Shown here piece by piece: positions 26,690 through 35,669 of a stretch of DNA of 64,000 nucleotides (position 1 is its first letter; every line of letters starts with the position of its first letter). This stretch comes from Flavobacterium psychroterrae (GTDB lineage Bacteria > Bacteroidota > Bacteroidia > Flavobacteriales > Flavobacteriaceae): the NCBI RefSeq assembly GCF_018380615.1, contig NZ_JAGYVZ010000003.1:186001-250000 (forward strand), in the 5' to 3' direction. Under the pieces are notes generated by a model, which ran no database searches, had not been told where the DNA came from, and was given only the letters and a program-made list of their open reading frames with translations. The position numbers and the translations under genes were made by a program.

Positions 26690-28345
26690 TTATTTTTTCT
26701 TTGGAGCTGCTTCTGATGCTTTTAGCTGTCCATGTAATTTAATTGCGTCCAGAGTTTCTTCCATAATTGTTGCAGGAGAAAAACTTGGCGGGATCGCTCT
26801 TGGAGGATATTCTTTGAAAGTTCCTGCAAATTCAGCTACTTCGGCAATAAAATCATAGCCATAATATACGTGATTTAAAATCCAGTCCCAATAAGTATTA
26901 GATGTTATATCTGCTCTCTCGAATGGATCCTGGTATAAATTGTACATTTTTTGAAGACGTAGTTTTGTAAATGGTTCTCCCCAAAGTGCTAAAGTTCCAG
27001 GTGAACGCTGCTCTGCAAAAACAGATTTATAATCTCCTTTTCGCATAGCTACAAGCATACCATCATCATCAGAATAGAAGAATTTATTTCTGGCGCTATT
27101 GGGACTTTTCCCTTCCAGATATGCTGATTGATCATATCCGTCTAAGTGTACTTTATAATTAAGTCCATTGGCTTTATATCCTGTCAATAATTTTTTTGTC
27201 AGGTCAGGTTCTCCGGCAATTGCTGCCAATGTTGGCATCCAGTCATTATGTGCCATCATTTGGTCACTAGTCTGTCCCGGTTTGATTACGCCAGGCCAGC
27301 GTACTAAACATGGAACACGAAAAGCACCTTCCCAGTTGGTATCTTTCTCAGATCGAAATGGTGTCATTGCCGCATCTGGCCAGCTGTTCATGTGTGGTCC
27401 ATTATCTGATGAATATACTACGATTGTATTATTGGCAATTCCTAAATCGTCTAATGCTTTTAAAAGATCTCCAACCGTCATATCGTGTTCGATCATACCA
27501 TCGATATATTCACTGTCTCCATGTGTATATTTTCCTCTGTGTTCTTTTCTTACGTGAGTACGCAAGTGCATACGTGTGGCATTGTACCAAACAAAAAATG
27601 GTTTTCCTGCAGCATTTTGTCTTTTGATATAATCAATAGCGGCAGCAGATGTTTCATCATCTATGGTTTCCATTCTTTTTTTAGTAAGCGGACCTGTATC
27701 TTCAATTCTTTGTTTTCCAATTTTTCCAAAACGAGGATCTACGGTTGCGTCATCACTACTTGTGGCTACACATTTTAAAACTCCTCTTGGACCAAATTTT
27801 CCAAAGAAAGCAGGATCTTTAGGATAATCTGCCAATTCCGGTTCTTCTGATGCGTTTAAGTGATATAAACTTCCAAAATATTCATCAAATCCATTTACTG
27901 TTGGAAGATTTTCATTTCTGTCTCCTACGTGGTTTTTACCAAATTGACCTGTTGCATAACCCAGGTTTTTCATGACACCTCCAATAGAAGGATCTAATTG
28001 ATTCATACCCATTGGAGCTCCGGGATATCCTACTTTAGTTAAACCTGTACGAATTCCCTGCTGACCTGTTAACAACGCAGCGCGTCCCGCTGTACAGCTT
28101 TGTTCTCCATAATAGTGTAAAAATTTAATTCCCTCATTACCAATTCTGTCAATATTAGGAGTTTGATATCCCATCAAACCATTGCTATAAGCACTAATAT
28201 TACTTATACCAATATCATCTCCCCAAATTATTAGTACATTAGGCTTTTTTGTATCCTGAGCCTGTACTTCAATAAATGAAAAACAGGATAATGCAAATAG
28301 CATTATCGAATTTCTAAATCCATTTTTAAGTCTACTTTGTTTCAT
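26690..28345 (-). CDS. exported arylsulfatase (type I sulfatase)
   Basis: A formylglycine-dependent sulfatase that removes sulfate esters. The frame is open from 28378, but the start at 28345 (MKQSRLKN) gives a normal signal peptide (SFIEVQAQ) and 551 residues. Motif 1 is SCTAGRAALLTGQ with the Cys at residue 84 of this form. This Cys becomes formylglycine and fits C-x-A-x-R. The metal ligands IWGDD (near 42) and SSDNGPH are present. The maturase is not in the window. It is the first gene of the leftward block. Its substrate could be a sulfated aromatic or a glycan; the neighbouring channels favour small molecules, but this is inference. Confidence 0.92.
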   Translation of the reverse strand: MKQSRLKNGFRNSIMLFALSCFSFIEVQAQDTKKPNVLIIWGDDIGISNISAYSNGLMGYQTPNIDRIGNEGIKFLHYYGEQSCTAGRAALLTGQQGIRTGLTKVGYPGAPMGMNQLDPSIGGVMKNLGYATGQFGKNHVGDRNENLPTVNGFDEYFGSLYHLNASEEPELADYPKDPAFFGKFGPRGVLKCVATSSDDATVDPRFGKIGKQRIEDTGPLTKKRMETIDDETSAAAIDYIKRQNAAGKPFFVWYNATRMHLRTHVRKEHRGKYTHGDSEYIDGMIEHDMTVGDLLKALDDLGIANNTIVVYSSDNGPHMNSWPDAAMTPFRSEKDTNWEGAFRVPCLVRWPGVIKPGQTSDQMMAHNDWMPTLAAIAGEPDLTKKLLTGYKANGLNYKVHLDGYDQSAYLEGKSPNSARNKFFYSDDDGMLVAMRKGDYKSVFAEQRSPGTLALWGEPFTKLRLQKMYNLYQDPFERADITSNTYWDWILNHVYYGYDFIAEVAEFAGTFKEYPPRAIPPSFSPATIMEETLDAIKLHGQLKASEAAPKKK

Positions 28346-28433
28346 GGTAATAAAATTTGTTAATAATTTCTTTATCATTGTAAATATAAGAAAAATAGTA
28401 CAAATAAATGTTTGTTAAGAAATTTAGTTGGGT

Positions 28434-28634
28434 TTGTTTCACTTTATAAAATTCTTAGAGCAGGGGAATTTGAAACAAGAATTTTCTTAACTTTTATTTA
28501 ACTTTCTCAAAATTAACTACTAAAAACCCAACAATAGCATTTATAAGGTCTGAGATTGTTTCATTTTATAAAATGAAACAATAAAAATGTTTTATTTTCC
28601 CGCATAATGTTGCATGTTATAAAATGGAACAACA
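28434..28634. promoter_or_regulatory. operator-like palindrome cluster upstream of the sulfatase
   Basis: A perfect 28-bp palindrome occupies 28555-28582; each half contains ATTGTTTCATTTTA. Two diverged relatives lie at 28434-28457 (TTTGTTTCACTTTATAAAATT) and at 28609-28634 (GTTGCATGTTATAAAATGGAAC). The common core TTTATAAAA with TGTTTCA/TGAAACA arms suggests a dimeric regulator binding site. The rest of the 28379-28962 gap is AT-rich with no gene seen. The binding protein may be the membrane AraC regulator of the block, which is not proved. Confidence 0.55.
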
Positions 28635-28962
28635 AAAATCACTTAATTAGGAAGTTAGATTTATTTTTTTATTTTTAAAAAGACGCAAGTGAGGTATACA
28701 ATTTAAATGTTTGTCCTTTTTATTTAAATTTTTAGTGAAATTAGATAACAAACAAGATTGGATGTTTGGGGAATATTTTAAGTTTAAATTTTTCTATTTT
28801 AATTGTAACTTAAAAATGCATTTTAACGGTTATAGTGAAAAATAAAGAGATAAAAATCATTTTTTATTTAGTGTGATTTTTAAAAGTTAAAAGTTAGAAT
28901 TTCTAATAATAAAAAATCAATAACTATGATTCATGTTTAAATTTTATACAAAAGTTTACGAC

Positions 28963-28995
28963 AAAAAAAAGCCATCAAATATTTGATGGCTTTTA
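28963..28995 (-). terminator. intrinsic terminator of the pyk transcript
   Basis: GCCATCAAATATTTGATGGC is a perfect palindrome flanked by A8 on the left and TTTT on the right. Read leftward it ends the acpP-fabF-rnc-pyk direction 20 bases after the pyk stop. Confidence 0.8.
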
Positions 28996-29014
28996 TATAA
29001 TCTTAAAAGAAAAA

Positions 29015-30445
29015 TTATTCTATTTCAGAAACTCTCATGGTATTTACCATTCCTTTATCTTTAATTGGCATAGCTGCAAGGTTGATTAAATAATCTCCTT
29101 TTACAACAAATCCTTTTTCTCTTGCTATTTCATTAACATCTGTTACAGTATCATCTGTACTTTCGTCTTTATCGTAGAAGTATGATTTTACTCCCCATAA
29201 TAAATTCAGTTGTGTTAAGATTCTTCTGTTTGAAGTAAACACTAAAATATGTGCTGATGGTCTCCAAGCCGAAATTTGGAAAGCTGTATAACCACTATTT
29301 GTTAATGTACAAATTGCTTTGGCTTTGATTTCATTAGCCAATAAAGCTGCCTGGTGACAAACAGTTTTAGTAACAAAACGTTTTGTTTTAATTTGTGGTG
29401 TATTTTGTGGAACCTGAATAAGCGGAGAATCCTCAACAGCCTCACAAATTTGAGTCATTTTTTGAATAACCTGAACCGGATAGTTTCCTGTAGCAGTTTC
29501 TCCAGACAACATTACAGCATCAGCTCCATCCATTACAGAGTTTGCAACGTCATTTACTTCAGCTCTTGTTGGTGTTAAACTTGTAATCATTGTCTCCATC
29601 ATTTGAGTCGCAACGATAACAGGAATTCTTGCAATTTTAGCTCTGCGAATCAAATCTTTTTGAACTAAGGGTACTTCGTGTGCAGGAAGTTCAACTCCTA
29701 AATCTCCACGTGCAACCATTAAACCATCACAATAAGCGATAATTTTATCTATGTTTACAAGAGCTTCCGGCATTTCTATTTTAGCAACAATCGGAATTTT
29801 ATATTCTGAATGTTTAGCAATCAATTCTTGTAAATCTTGTAAATCGCGAGGTGTTTTTACGAACGAAAGAGCGATCCAGTCTACTTTTTGCTCAATAGCA
29901 AAAATAGCATCTGCAATATCTTTTTCAGTCAAAGCCGGTAAAGATATTTTAGTGTTTGGAAGATTAACTCCTTTTTTAGACTTTAATTCTCCACCCTGAA
30001 TAACTTTAGCAACAACCTCAGTCTTTTTATCAGTAGAAATAATTTCGAAAATCAATTTACCGTCATCAAGCAAAATACGCTCTCCAGGGTTAACATCATT
30101 TGGGAAATTTTGGTATTTCATGAACACTTTTTGAGCTGTTCCTAAAATATCTTCTGCAGTTGTAAAAGTGATTAAATCACCATCATGAACTACAGTTCCT
30201 TCTTCCATCACACCAACTCTAAGTTTAGGTCCCTGTAAATCTCCAAGGATTGCAGTTGTGTAACCAAACTCTTCGTTAAGACCTCTAATGATACCAATTT
30301 TCTCTTTTACTCCTTCGTAATCAGCGTGCGAAAAATTAACTCTAAATACATTAACCCCTGCATCGATCATGTCTTTGATGATCTCTCTCGTACCACATGC
30401 AGGACCAAGTGTAGCTACAATTTTGGTTTTTTTGTTTGTTAACAT
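29015..30445 (-). CDS. pyk: pyruvate kinase
   Basis: This is a 476-residue glycolytic enzyme that makes pyruvate and ATP from phosphoenolpyruvate and ADP. The N-terminal KTKIVATLGPACGTRE is the classic start. The active-site Lys/Glu element is IVAKIEMPEALVNID near residue 220. The substrate loop is MVARGDLGVELP near 243, followed by ATQMMETMITSLTPTRAEVNDVANSV. The C-terminal allosteric domain is present. It is the last gene of a leftward group and starts 5 bases downstream of the IPExxxVDY gene. The linkage is common in flavobacteria. Confidence 0.97.
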   Translation of the reverse strand: MLTNKKTKIVATLGPACGTREIIKDMIDAGVNVFRVNFSHADYEGVKEKIGIIRGLNEEFGYTTAILGDLQGPKLRVGVMEEGTVVHDGDLITFTTAEDILGTAQKVFMKYQNFPNDVNPGERILLDDGKLIFEIISTDKKTEVVAKVIQGGELKSKKGVNLPNTKISLPALTEKDIADAIFAIEQKVDWIALSFVKTPRDLQDLQELIAKHSEYKIPIVAKIEMPEALVNIDKIIAYCDGLMVARGDLGVELPAHEVPLVQKDLIRRAKIARIPVIVATQMMETMITSLTPTRAEVNDVANSVMDGADAVMLSGETATGNYPVQVIQKMTQICEAVEDSPLIQVPQNTPQIKTKRFVTKTVCHQAALLANEIKAKAICTLTNSGYTAFQISAWRPSAHILVFTSNRRILTQLNLLWGVKSYFYDKDESTDDTVTDVNEIAREKGFVVKGDYLINLAAMPIKDKGMVNTMRVSEIE

Positions 30446-30450
30446 TTTTT

Positions 30451-30954
30451 TTAAAAAATTAGATTGTTTTTTGATTTTATTTTATCAGTATCTACAGCAT
30501 AAATAGCCGCAATACTCTCGATGGTATTTAATTGTTGTTGAATTTCTGAAAAATCAAGAGCCTCTTCGCTATTCTCTATTTTCAGGAAAAAATCTACTTT
30601 TTTGAATTCAGGAAGTAAATGAATTGTTGTTGAAACCTCACTTGTTTCATTGGAAAACAAATCTTGGGAATCATTTCTACTCGCAGAAATGATCTCATTC
30701 TTATTCTGAATTAAATTCCATGAAACTGCTTTTTCGGCATCATAGTAATAGAATCTTGAAAAACTTGCCTCGCCTTCTTTAGTTTGAGCATGGATCTCGT
30801 TTTTGCTCTTACTTAAGTTTATCGGAAGGTTTTTATTGATAAAATAGGCCAATCTATAATCTTCTAATGAAGTGTGGATTGCCATTAAATAATAATCAAT
30901 TTCGTCAAATTCGTCTAAATCCAATCTATGAATAGCCATGTCATGAAAAATCAA
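30451..30954 (-). CDS. IPExxxVDY family protein
   Basis: This is a 167-residue (or 162 from the inner ATG at 30939, MAIHRLDL) cytoplasmic protein. The family signature appears as LPEFKKVDFF near residues 117-126, and an N-terminal region has YRLAYFINKNLPINL. Members sit beside pyk and rnc in flavobacteria and have no assigned function. It lies 5 bases upstream of pyk, so translation of the two genes may be coupled. The conserved position suggests a link to central metabolism, but no activity can be read from the sequence. Confidence 0.85.
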   Translation of the reverse strand: MIFHDMAIHRLDLDEFDEIDYYLMAIHTSLEDYRLAYFINKNLPINLSKSKNEIHAQTKEGEASFSRFYYYDAEKAVSWNLIQNKNEIISASRNDSQDLFSNETSEVSTTIHLLPEFKKVDFFLKIENSEEALDFSEIQQQLNTIESIAAIYAVDTDKIKSKNNLIF

Positions 30955-31064
30955 GGTGTAAATATACTATTTCTAGCGGAGCTTAAATAGTTAAGATGTG
31001 CTTGTTTTTATTAATTTATAAACGAAAACGTTATAGCTTTAAGATAGTTACAGTAAAGTTGTAG

Positions 31065-31805
31065 CTATTTCTTGTCTATTTTTTCCTGAAATGCAAAATA
31101 GGCTCTCTGTGAAGCTTTCTCTTCTGCTTTCTTTTTTGAAGTTGCACGCGCTCTTGCGATTACTTTATCGTCTATACTTAATTTAACGCCAAATAAGCGT
31201 TGGCCGTCAATACCGTTATCTTCAAAAATGTCATAATGAAAAACTCTTTTCTCTTTCTGACACCATTCGATAACCAAACTTTTATAACTAATTACTTTTC
31301 CCTCAAGTCGTGCAATATCTACATATGGTGCAACGACACGTTTTTGAATAAACTTTTCACAATAAGAATATCCCCTGTCTAAATAAATAGCACCTACTAA
31401 TGATTCGAAAATATTACCATGAATATTTTCTCCAAAATGCTGAATTGGTACTTTGCTTTCTACAAAACGAACTAAGTTTAAATCTTTACCCAATTCATTT
31501 AAATGTTCGCGACTCACTATTTTTGACCTCATTTTTGTCAAATAACCTTCGTCGCCATTTGGTGCTTTATTAAACAAGTGCGCTGCAATTACAGCACTCA
31601 ACATAGCGTCTCCTAAAAATTCAAGTCTTTCATAATTAATTGGATGTCCTGATTCGTCTAATTTATTCGAAGATCTATGCGTAAAAGCTTTCTTATAAAA
31701 ATCGATTGTAGCAGGTTCAAAACCAAGTATTTTCTGAATAGTGTCAAAAAAAATCCCGTCTTCTAGAGAACGGGATTTAGAAAATATTTTTTTGATAATA
31801 TTCAT
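31065..31805 (-). CDS. rnc: ribonuclease III
   Basis: A 246-residue double-stranded-RNA endonuclease that matures rRNA and degrades structured RNA. The signature NYERLEFLGDAML is near residue 58, with the catalytic Glu and Asp. The second acidic pair is in GNIFESLVGAIYLDRG near 130. A double-stranded-RNA-binding domain occupies about 170-240 (KSLVIEWCQKEKR to ARATSKKKAEEKASQRAYF). It starts 9 bases after the fabF stop, as in many Bacteroidota. Confidence 0.96.
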   Translation of the reverse strand: MNIIKKIFSKSRSLEDGIFFDTIQKILGFEPATIDFYKKAFTHRSSNKLDESGHPINYERLEFLGDAMLSAVIAAHLFNKAPNGDEGYLTKMRSKIVSREHLNELGKDLNLVRFVESKVPIQHFGENIHGNIFESLVGAIYLDRGYSYCEKFIQKRVVAPYVDIARLEGKVISYKSLVIEWCQKEKRVFHYDIFEDNGIDGQRLFGVKLSIDDKVIARARATSKKKAEEKASQRAYFAFQEKIDKK

Positions 31806-31814
31806 ATACAGAAA

Positions 31815-33068
31815 TTAGTCAACTAATTTTTTAAACAATACACATGCATTGTGTCCACCAAAACCAAATGTGTTACTCATGGCAACATTTACTTCTCTTT
31901 TTTGAGGTTTGTTTAAGGTAAGATTCAATGCGGGATCAATGTTTTCATCAACCACAGTATGATTGATAGTTGGAGGAACAATACCATGCTTCATTGCTAA
32001 TATTGAAGCAATTGCTTCAATAGCTCCGGCAGCACCAAGTAAGTGTCCTGTCATTGATTTTGTAGAGTTGATATTGATATTTTTTGCATGTTCACCAAAA
32101 ACAGCGCTGATCGCTTTTAATTCGGCAACATCTCCTAATGGAGTAGAAGTTCCGTGAGTATTGATGTGATCAATATCTTCAGGTTTCAATCCGGCATCTC
32201 TTAATGTATTTTTCATTACTGCAATAACTCCAATTCCTTCCGGATGTGGTGCAGTTAAGTGATAAGCATCAGATGACATTCCGCCTCCGCCAACTTCGCA
32301 ATAAATTTTTGCGCCTCTGGCTTTAGCATGTTCGTATTCTTCAAGAACCAGCGCTCCTGCTCCCTCCCCTAAAACAAAACCATCTCTGGTACCATCAAAA
32401 GGTCTTGAAGCCGTTTCAGGGCTATCGTTTCTTGTTGATAAAGCGTGCATCGAGTTAAAACCTCCCATACCTGCAATAGTAATCGCAGCTTCTGAACCAC
32501 CTGATACAATAACATCACACATTCCTAAACGAATGTAGTTGAAAGCATCAATTAATGCATTTGCAGAAGATGCACATGCAGAAACAGTAGTATAATTTGG
32601 ACCCATATATCCATTACGCATCGAGATGTGTGCTGGTGCAATATCGGCAATCATTTTAGGAATAAAAAAGGGATTGAATTTTGGCGTTCCGTCTCCTTTA
32701 GCATAATAAATTACTTCATCCTGAAAAGTTTCTAAACCTCCAATTCCTGCTCCCCAAATAACACCAACTCTTGTTTTGTCGATATTATCATCAGTAAGTC
32801 CTGCATCTTTGATAGCTTCATCACTTGCAGCAACTGCATATTGAGCAAATTTATCTAATCTTCGAGACTCCTTGCGATCCATGTAATCTTCAATATTGAA
32901 GTTTTTTACTTCACAGGCAAATTTCGTTTTATGCTTCTCTGTATCATAATACGTGATAGGAGCGGCTCCGCTTACCCCATTCACAAGTGCCTCCCAATAA
33001 TCCTGGATATTATTCCCGATAGGAGTAAGAGCACCTAATCCTGTTACAACAACTCGCTTTAACGTCAT
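31815..33068 (-). CDS. fabF: 3-oxoacyl-ACP synthase II
   Basis: A 417-residue ketosynthase that extends acyl-ACP chains in type II fatty-acid synthesis. The nucleophile Cys is in VSACASSANALIDAF (near residue 164). The two active-site histidines are in NTHGTSTPLGD (near 303) and KSMTGHLLGAAGA (near 340). The C-terminal SNTFGFGGHNACV fits. It lies between acpP and rnc, a conserved arrangement. Length is standard. Confidence 0.97.
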   Translation of the reverse strand: MTLKRVVVTGLGALTPIGNNIQDYWEALVNGVSGAAPITYYDTEKHKTKFACEVKNFNIEDYMDRKESRRLDKFAQYAVAASDEAIKDAGLTDDNIDKTRVGVIWGAGIGGLETFQDEVIYYAKGDGTPKFNPFFIPKMIADIAPAHISMRNGYMGPNYTTVSACASSANALIDAFNYIRLGMCDVIVSGGSEAAITIAGMGGFNSMHALSTRNDSPETASRPFDGTRDGFVLGEGAGALVLEEYEHAKARGAKIYCEVGGGGMSSDAYHLTAPHPEGIGVIAVMKNTLRDAGLKPEDIDHINTHGTSTPLGDVAELKAISAVFGEHAKNININSTKSMTGHLLGAAGAIEAIASILAMKHGIVPPTINHTVVDENIDPALNLTLNKPQKREVNVAMSNTFGFGGHNACVLFKKLVD

Positions 33069-33209
33069 AAATATGTATTTTGTACTTTAAACAAATAAAA
33101 CCCACGCTTTCTTAACTGTATTGTTTACTTAAGAGCCATGGGCATTACAATATAAATATATCTTTTTGATTGAAAACCAATCGAAATTTAAATTTTAAAA
33201 AAATAATAA

Positions 33210-33303
33210 CACCCGATTTTCTTAAAATTCCAATTTTCTAAAAAACAAATCCCAATTTTGGAATTTGGGTATTCAAAGTTGGAATTTTAAGAAAATTCGG
33301 GTG
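33210..33303. repeat. long imperfect hairpin between acpP and fabF
   Basis: The left arm (33210-33237) begins CACCCGATTTTCTTAAAATT. The right arm (33275-33303) ends AATTTTAAGAAAATTCGGGTG. They pair over about 28 bases with one bulge, and a smaller inner stem (CCCAATT/AATTTGGG) lies between. It follows the acpP stop by 8 bases and could make the acpP 3' end or partly terminate before fabF. Confidence 0.65.
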
Positions 33304-33311
33304 CAGTATTA

Positions 33312-33548
33312 TTATTTTTTAGCTTCTTCGATATAAGAAATAGCTTGACCAACAGTAGCAATGTTTTCTGCTTGATCGTCTGGAATTTGAATATCAAATT
33401 CTTTTTCGAATTCCATAATAAGCTCAACAGTGTCTAATGAGTCAGCTCCTAAATCATTAGTGAAGCTTGCTTCTGTTACAACTTCGTTTTCGTCAACACC
33501 TAATTTGTCTACGATAATCGCTTTTACTCTTGATGCAATGTCTGACAT
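33312..33548 (-). CDS. acpP: acyl carrier protein
   Basis: A 78-residue acidic carrier of acyl chains. The phosphopantetheine attachment serine is in [15 protein letters not shown] (Ser near residue 36). Start [18 protein letters not shown] and the four-helix length are standard. It is first in the leftward acpP-fabF-rnc group, while purN lies divergently upstream. Confidence 0.97.
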   Translation of the reverse strand: MSDIASRVKAIIVDKLGVDENEVVTEASFTNDLGADSLDTVELIMEFEKEFDIQIPDDQAENIATVGQAISYIEEAKK

Positions 33549-33723
33549 AATCTTTAATTTTAGAATTTAATTTGTTGGCAAAAATAAAAAACTTTATTTT
33601 AAAACCACGATTTAGTTTATAAATGTAACACTAATTTATAAAATTAATTTCAAGAAAGCCCTTTTAATACTATTTATTTTCGATTTTTATTCCGTTTTTT
33701 GCATTCTCAAATTAAATTCGATT

Positions 33724-34287
33724 ATGAAAAAAATTATTGTTTTTGCCTCAGGATCAGGGACTAATGCTGAAAACATCATAAAATATTTTGCAAAAACCAA
33801 AATCGCAAAAGTCGTTTCTGTTTTTACAAATAATGCTTCGGCAAAAGTGATCGAAAGAGCAAAAAATCATCAAATTCCGACTGAAATCTTCTCAAAAAAT
33901 GAATTATTAGAAAGTAACCTCTTACAAAAAATACGAGAAATCGATCCGGATATGATTGTTCTTGCGGGTTTTTTATTGAAATTTCCAGATCATATAATTG
34001 AACAATATCCTAACAAAATAATCAACATTCATCCTGCACTTTTACCAAATTACGGTGGCAAAGGAATGTACGGAATGCACATACACAGAGCTATAGTTAA
34101 TAATAAGGAGAAAGAAACTGGAATTTCAATTCATTATGTAAACGAACATTATGACGAAGGCGGTATTATTTTCCAGAAAAATGTAGCCCTGACAGAGGAA
34201 GATACTCCAGAAACAGTGGCCGAAAAAATTCATGAACTGGAACAAAAGTATTTTCCGGAGATTATTTCGAGATTACTGGAAGACTAG
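33724..34287 (+). CDS. purN: phosphoribosylglycinamide formyltransferase
   Basis: A 187-residue enzyme of purine synthesis that formylates GAR with 10-formyl-tetrahydrofolate. The N-terminal phosphate loop is FASGSGTNAENI (near residue 6). The catalytic region INIHPALLPNYGGKGMYG supplies Asn and His (near 102), and Asp is in HYDEGGII near 140. Length is typical. It is divergent from acpP; the shared 175-bp space holds both promoters. The distance from purF (about 4 kb) shows that purine genes are not clustered here. Confidence 0.95.
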   Translation: MKKIIVFASGSGTNAENIIKYFAKTKIAKVVSVFTNNASAKVIERAKNHQIPTEIFSKNELLESNLLQKIREIDPDMIVLAGFLLKFPDHIIEQYPNKIINIHPALLPNYGGKGMYGMHIHRAIVNNKEKETGISIHYVNEHYDEGGIIFQKNVALTEEDTPETVAEKIHELEQKYFPEIISRLLED

Positions 34288-34417
34288 ATCGGTTAGATTG
34301 TTAGACTTCTTAGATCGTTAGATTATTAATCTGACTTTTAAGAATTTCAAAAAATCTAACATCCTAAAATCTAATCAATCTAATCAATCTATAATCTTAA
34401 AATCTAAGTAGTCTAAA
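34288..34417. repeat. short-word repeats between purN and rnhA
   Basis: The gap is filled with variants of TTAGATTGTTAGA on the left and ATCTAATCAATCTAATC on the right. The two halves are roughly reverse complements and could fold as a long weak hairpin. No gene is seen. Confidence 0.45.
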
Positions 34418-34894
34418 ATGAATCACGAAGTACATATATATACTGATGGCGCCGCAAAAGGAAATCCCGGAAACGGTGGTTATGGCGTAGTAATGGAATT
34501 GGTAGGAACGCCGCATAAAAAAGAATTCTACGAAGGTTTCCGCCTGACTACGAATAACCGAATGGAGCTTTTGGCAGTAATTGTGGGACTTGAAAAACTA
34601 AAAAATCCTAATATGAAGGTTTTAGTTGTTTCAGATTCTAAATACGTAATTGATTCTGTTGTAAAAAAATGGGTATTTGGCTGGGAGAAAAAAAACTATA
34701 CCGGCAAAAAAAACCCGGATTTATGGAAACGGTTTTTAATTATTTACAGAAAACACCAAGTCGAATTTAAATGGATTAAGGGTCATAACAATCATCCTCA
34801 AAATGAGCGTTGCGACGAATTAGCAGTTATGGCATCGATGCAAAAAAATCTTTCTGTAGATGTTTATTACGAAACCATAGGTTCAAAATCATAA
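34418..34894 (+). CDS. rnhA: ribonuclease HI
   Basis: A 158-residue enzyme that cuts the RNA strand of RNA-DNA hybrids. The catalytic acidic residues are in IYTDGAAKGNPGNGGYG (Asp near 9), NRMELLAVIVGLE (Glu near 49) and VVSDSKYVIDSV (Asp near 72). The handle and C-terminal Asp are in KWIKGHNNHPQNERCDELA. Start and length are as expected. It ends at a shared terminator with the convergent gene. Confidence 0.95.
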   Translation: MNHEVHIYTDGAAKGNPGNGGYGVVMELVGTPHKKEFYEGFRLTTNNRMELLAVIVGLEKLKNPNMKVLVVSDSKYVIDSVVKKWVFGWEKKNYTGKKNPDLWKRFLIIYRKHQVEFKWIKGHNNHPQNERCDELAVMASMQKNLSVDVYYETIGSKS

Positions 34895-34932
34895 AAAAAG
34901 CGCGTCAAAAACAAGTTTCTGACGCGCTTTTA
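34893..34932. terminator. bidirectional terminator, rnhA and DUF6249-like gene
   Basis: A 7-base A-run, stem GCGCGTCA / TGACGCGC and TTTTA lie between two convergent genes. T-runs in both directions make it usable by both. Confidence 0.85.
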
Positions 34933-34950
34933 TAGTAATTTAAGATTGAT

Positions 34951-35298
34951 TTATTCTTTATCTAAATCTTTTGCTTTGTTAAATCCAAAAAGCAAACCAA
35001 CTCCGGCAAGTATAAAAATGATTGAAGGATAAACCGCACCATCTTCTAAAGATGTGTAAGTTGTGATTAATAAAGCAATGAAAATTCCAACTCCGCTTCC
35101 TATTAATAAGTAAGCCAGATTTACAACAAGTACTTTCCATGCCGACACTCCATTATTTCTTCCTTTTAAAAAGATACTTGCATCGACACCTTTTTCTATA
35201 AGTGCTAAACGCTCCCTGTTTCTTGTTGAGTAAATAAGATAGACAATCCCGAAGATCATCAAAAACATGCTTATTGGTATTAAAATTTCTGGTCCCAT
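34951..35298 (-). CDS. small membrane protein, DUF6249-like
   Basis: This is a 115-residue protein with three hydrophobic segments: ILIPISMFLMIFGIVYLIY (residues 5-23), LVVNLAYLLIGSGVGIFIAL (near 57-76) and IIFILAGVGLLFGF near the end. The polar element STRNRERLALIEKGVDASIF after the first helix is the mark of the DUF6249 type found next to ECF sigma factors in Bacteroidota. The divergent neighbour is indeed an ECF-type sigma gene. It has no catalytic motif. A role beside the sigma/anti-sigma pair is inferred from position. Confidence 0.75.
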   Translation of the reverse strand: MGPEILIPISMFLMIFGIVYLIYSTRNRERLALIEKGVDASIFLKGRNNGVSAWKVLVVNLAYLLIGSGVGIFIALLITTYTSLEDGAVYPSIIFILAGVGLLFGFNKAKDLDKE

Positions 35299-35369
35299 AA
35301 TTTTATATTATTTAATTGATTGATACTTCATATGACGACAGCTTTTAAATGCAGGTTACACCTTTTTTA

Positions 35370-35624
35370 AAATAAATTCCAAATTTTAAATTCCAAATTC
35401 CAAAACTTACTGAATATCAGTTAATTTTGAATCTATAAATTGTTTTATAAAACACTGAATCTTCGCCACAAAACGATAAATTTAGTGGCGCATTTCTGTG
35501 TCATATTGTGGTTAAATTTTGATAAAGTTTACATTAGAGTACAATCTCTAAAAATTGAAATTTGCTTTTAGAATTTACTTTATAAAGATTGGAATTTGGA
35601 ATTTGAAAAATTTGGAATTTATTT
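35370..35624. repeat. long inverted repeat framing the sigma-factor promoter region
   Basis: A left arm of about 36 bases (35370-35405, beginning AAATAAATTCCAAATTTTAA) pairs with a right arm (35588-35624, ending TTTGGAATTTATTTT). Between them is about 180 bp with no gene, including a second small dyad around CGCCAC and GTGGCG. The arms consist of iterated AATTCCAAA words. No transposase or target-site duplication was found. Confidence 0.65.
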
Positions 35625-35669
35625 TTAAATTCTTGTAACCTAAACACAGAACGTGTCGTCTTACATAAT

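Noticed and set aside
31963..32157. Open frame opposite fabF
   Set aside because: The known enzyme on the other strand explains the whole region.
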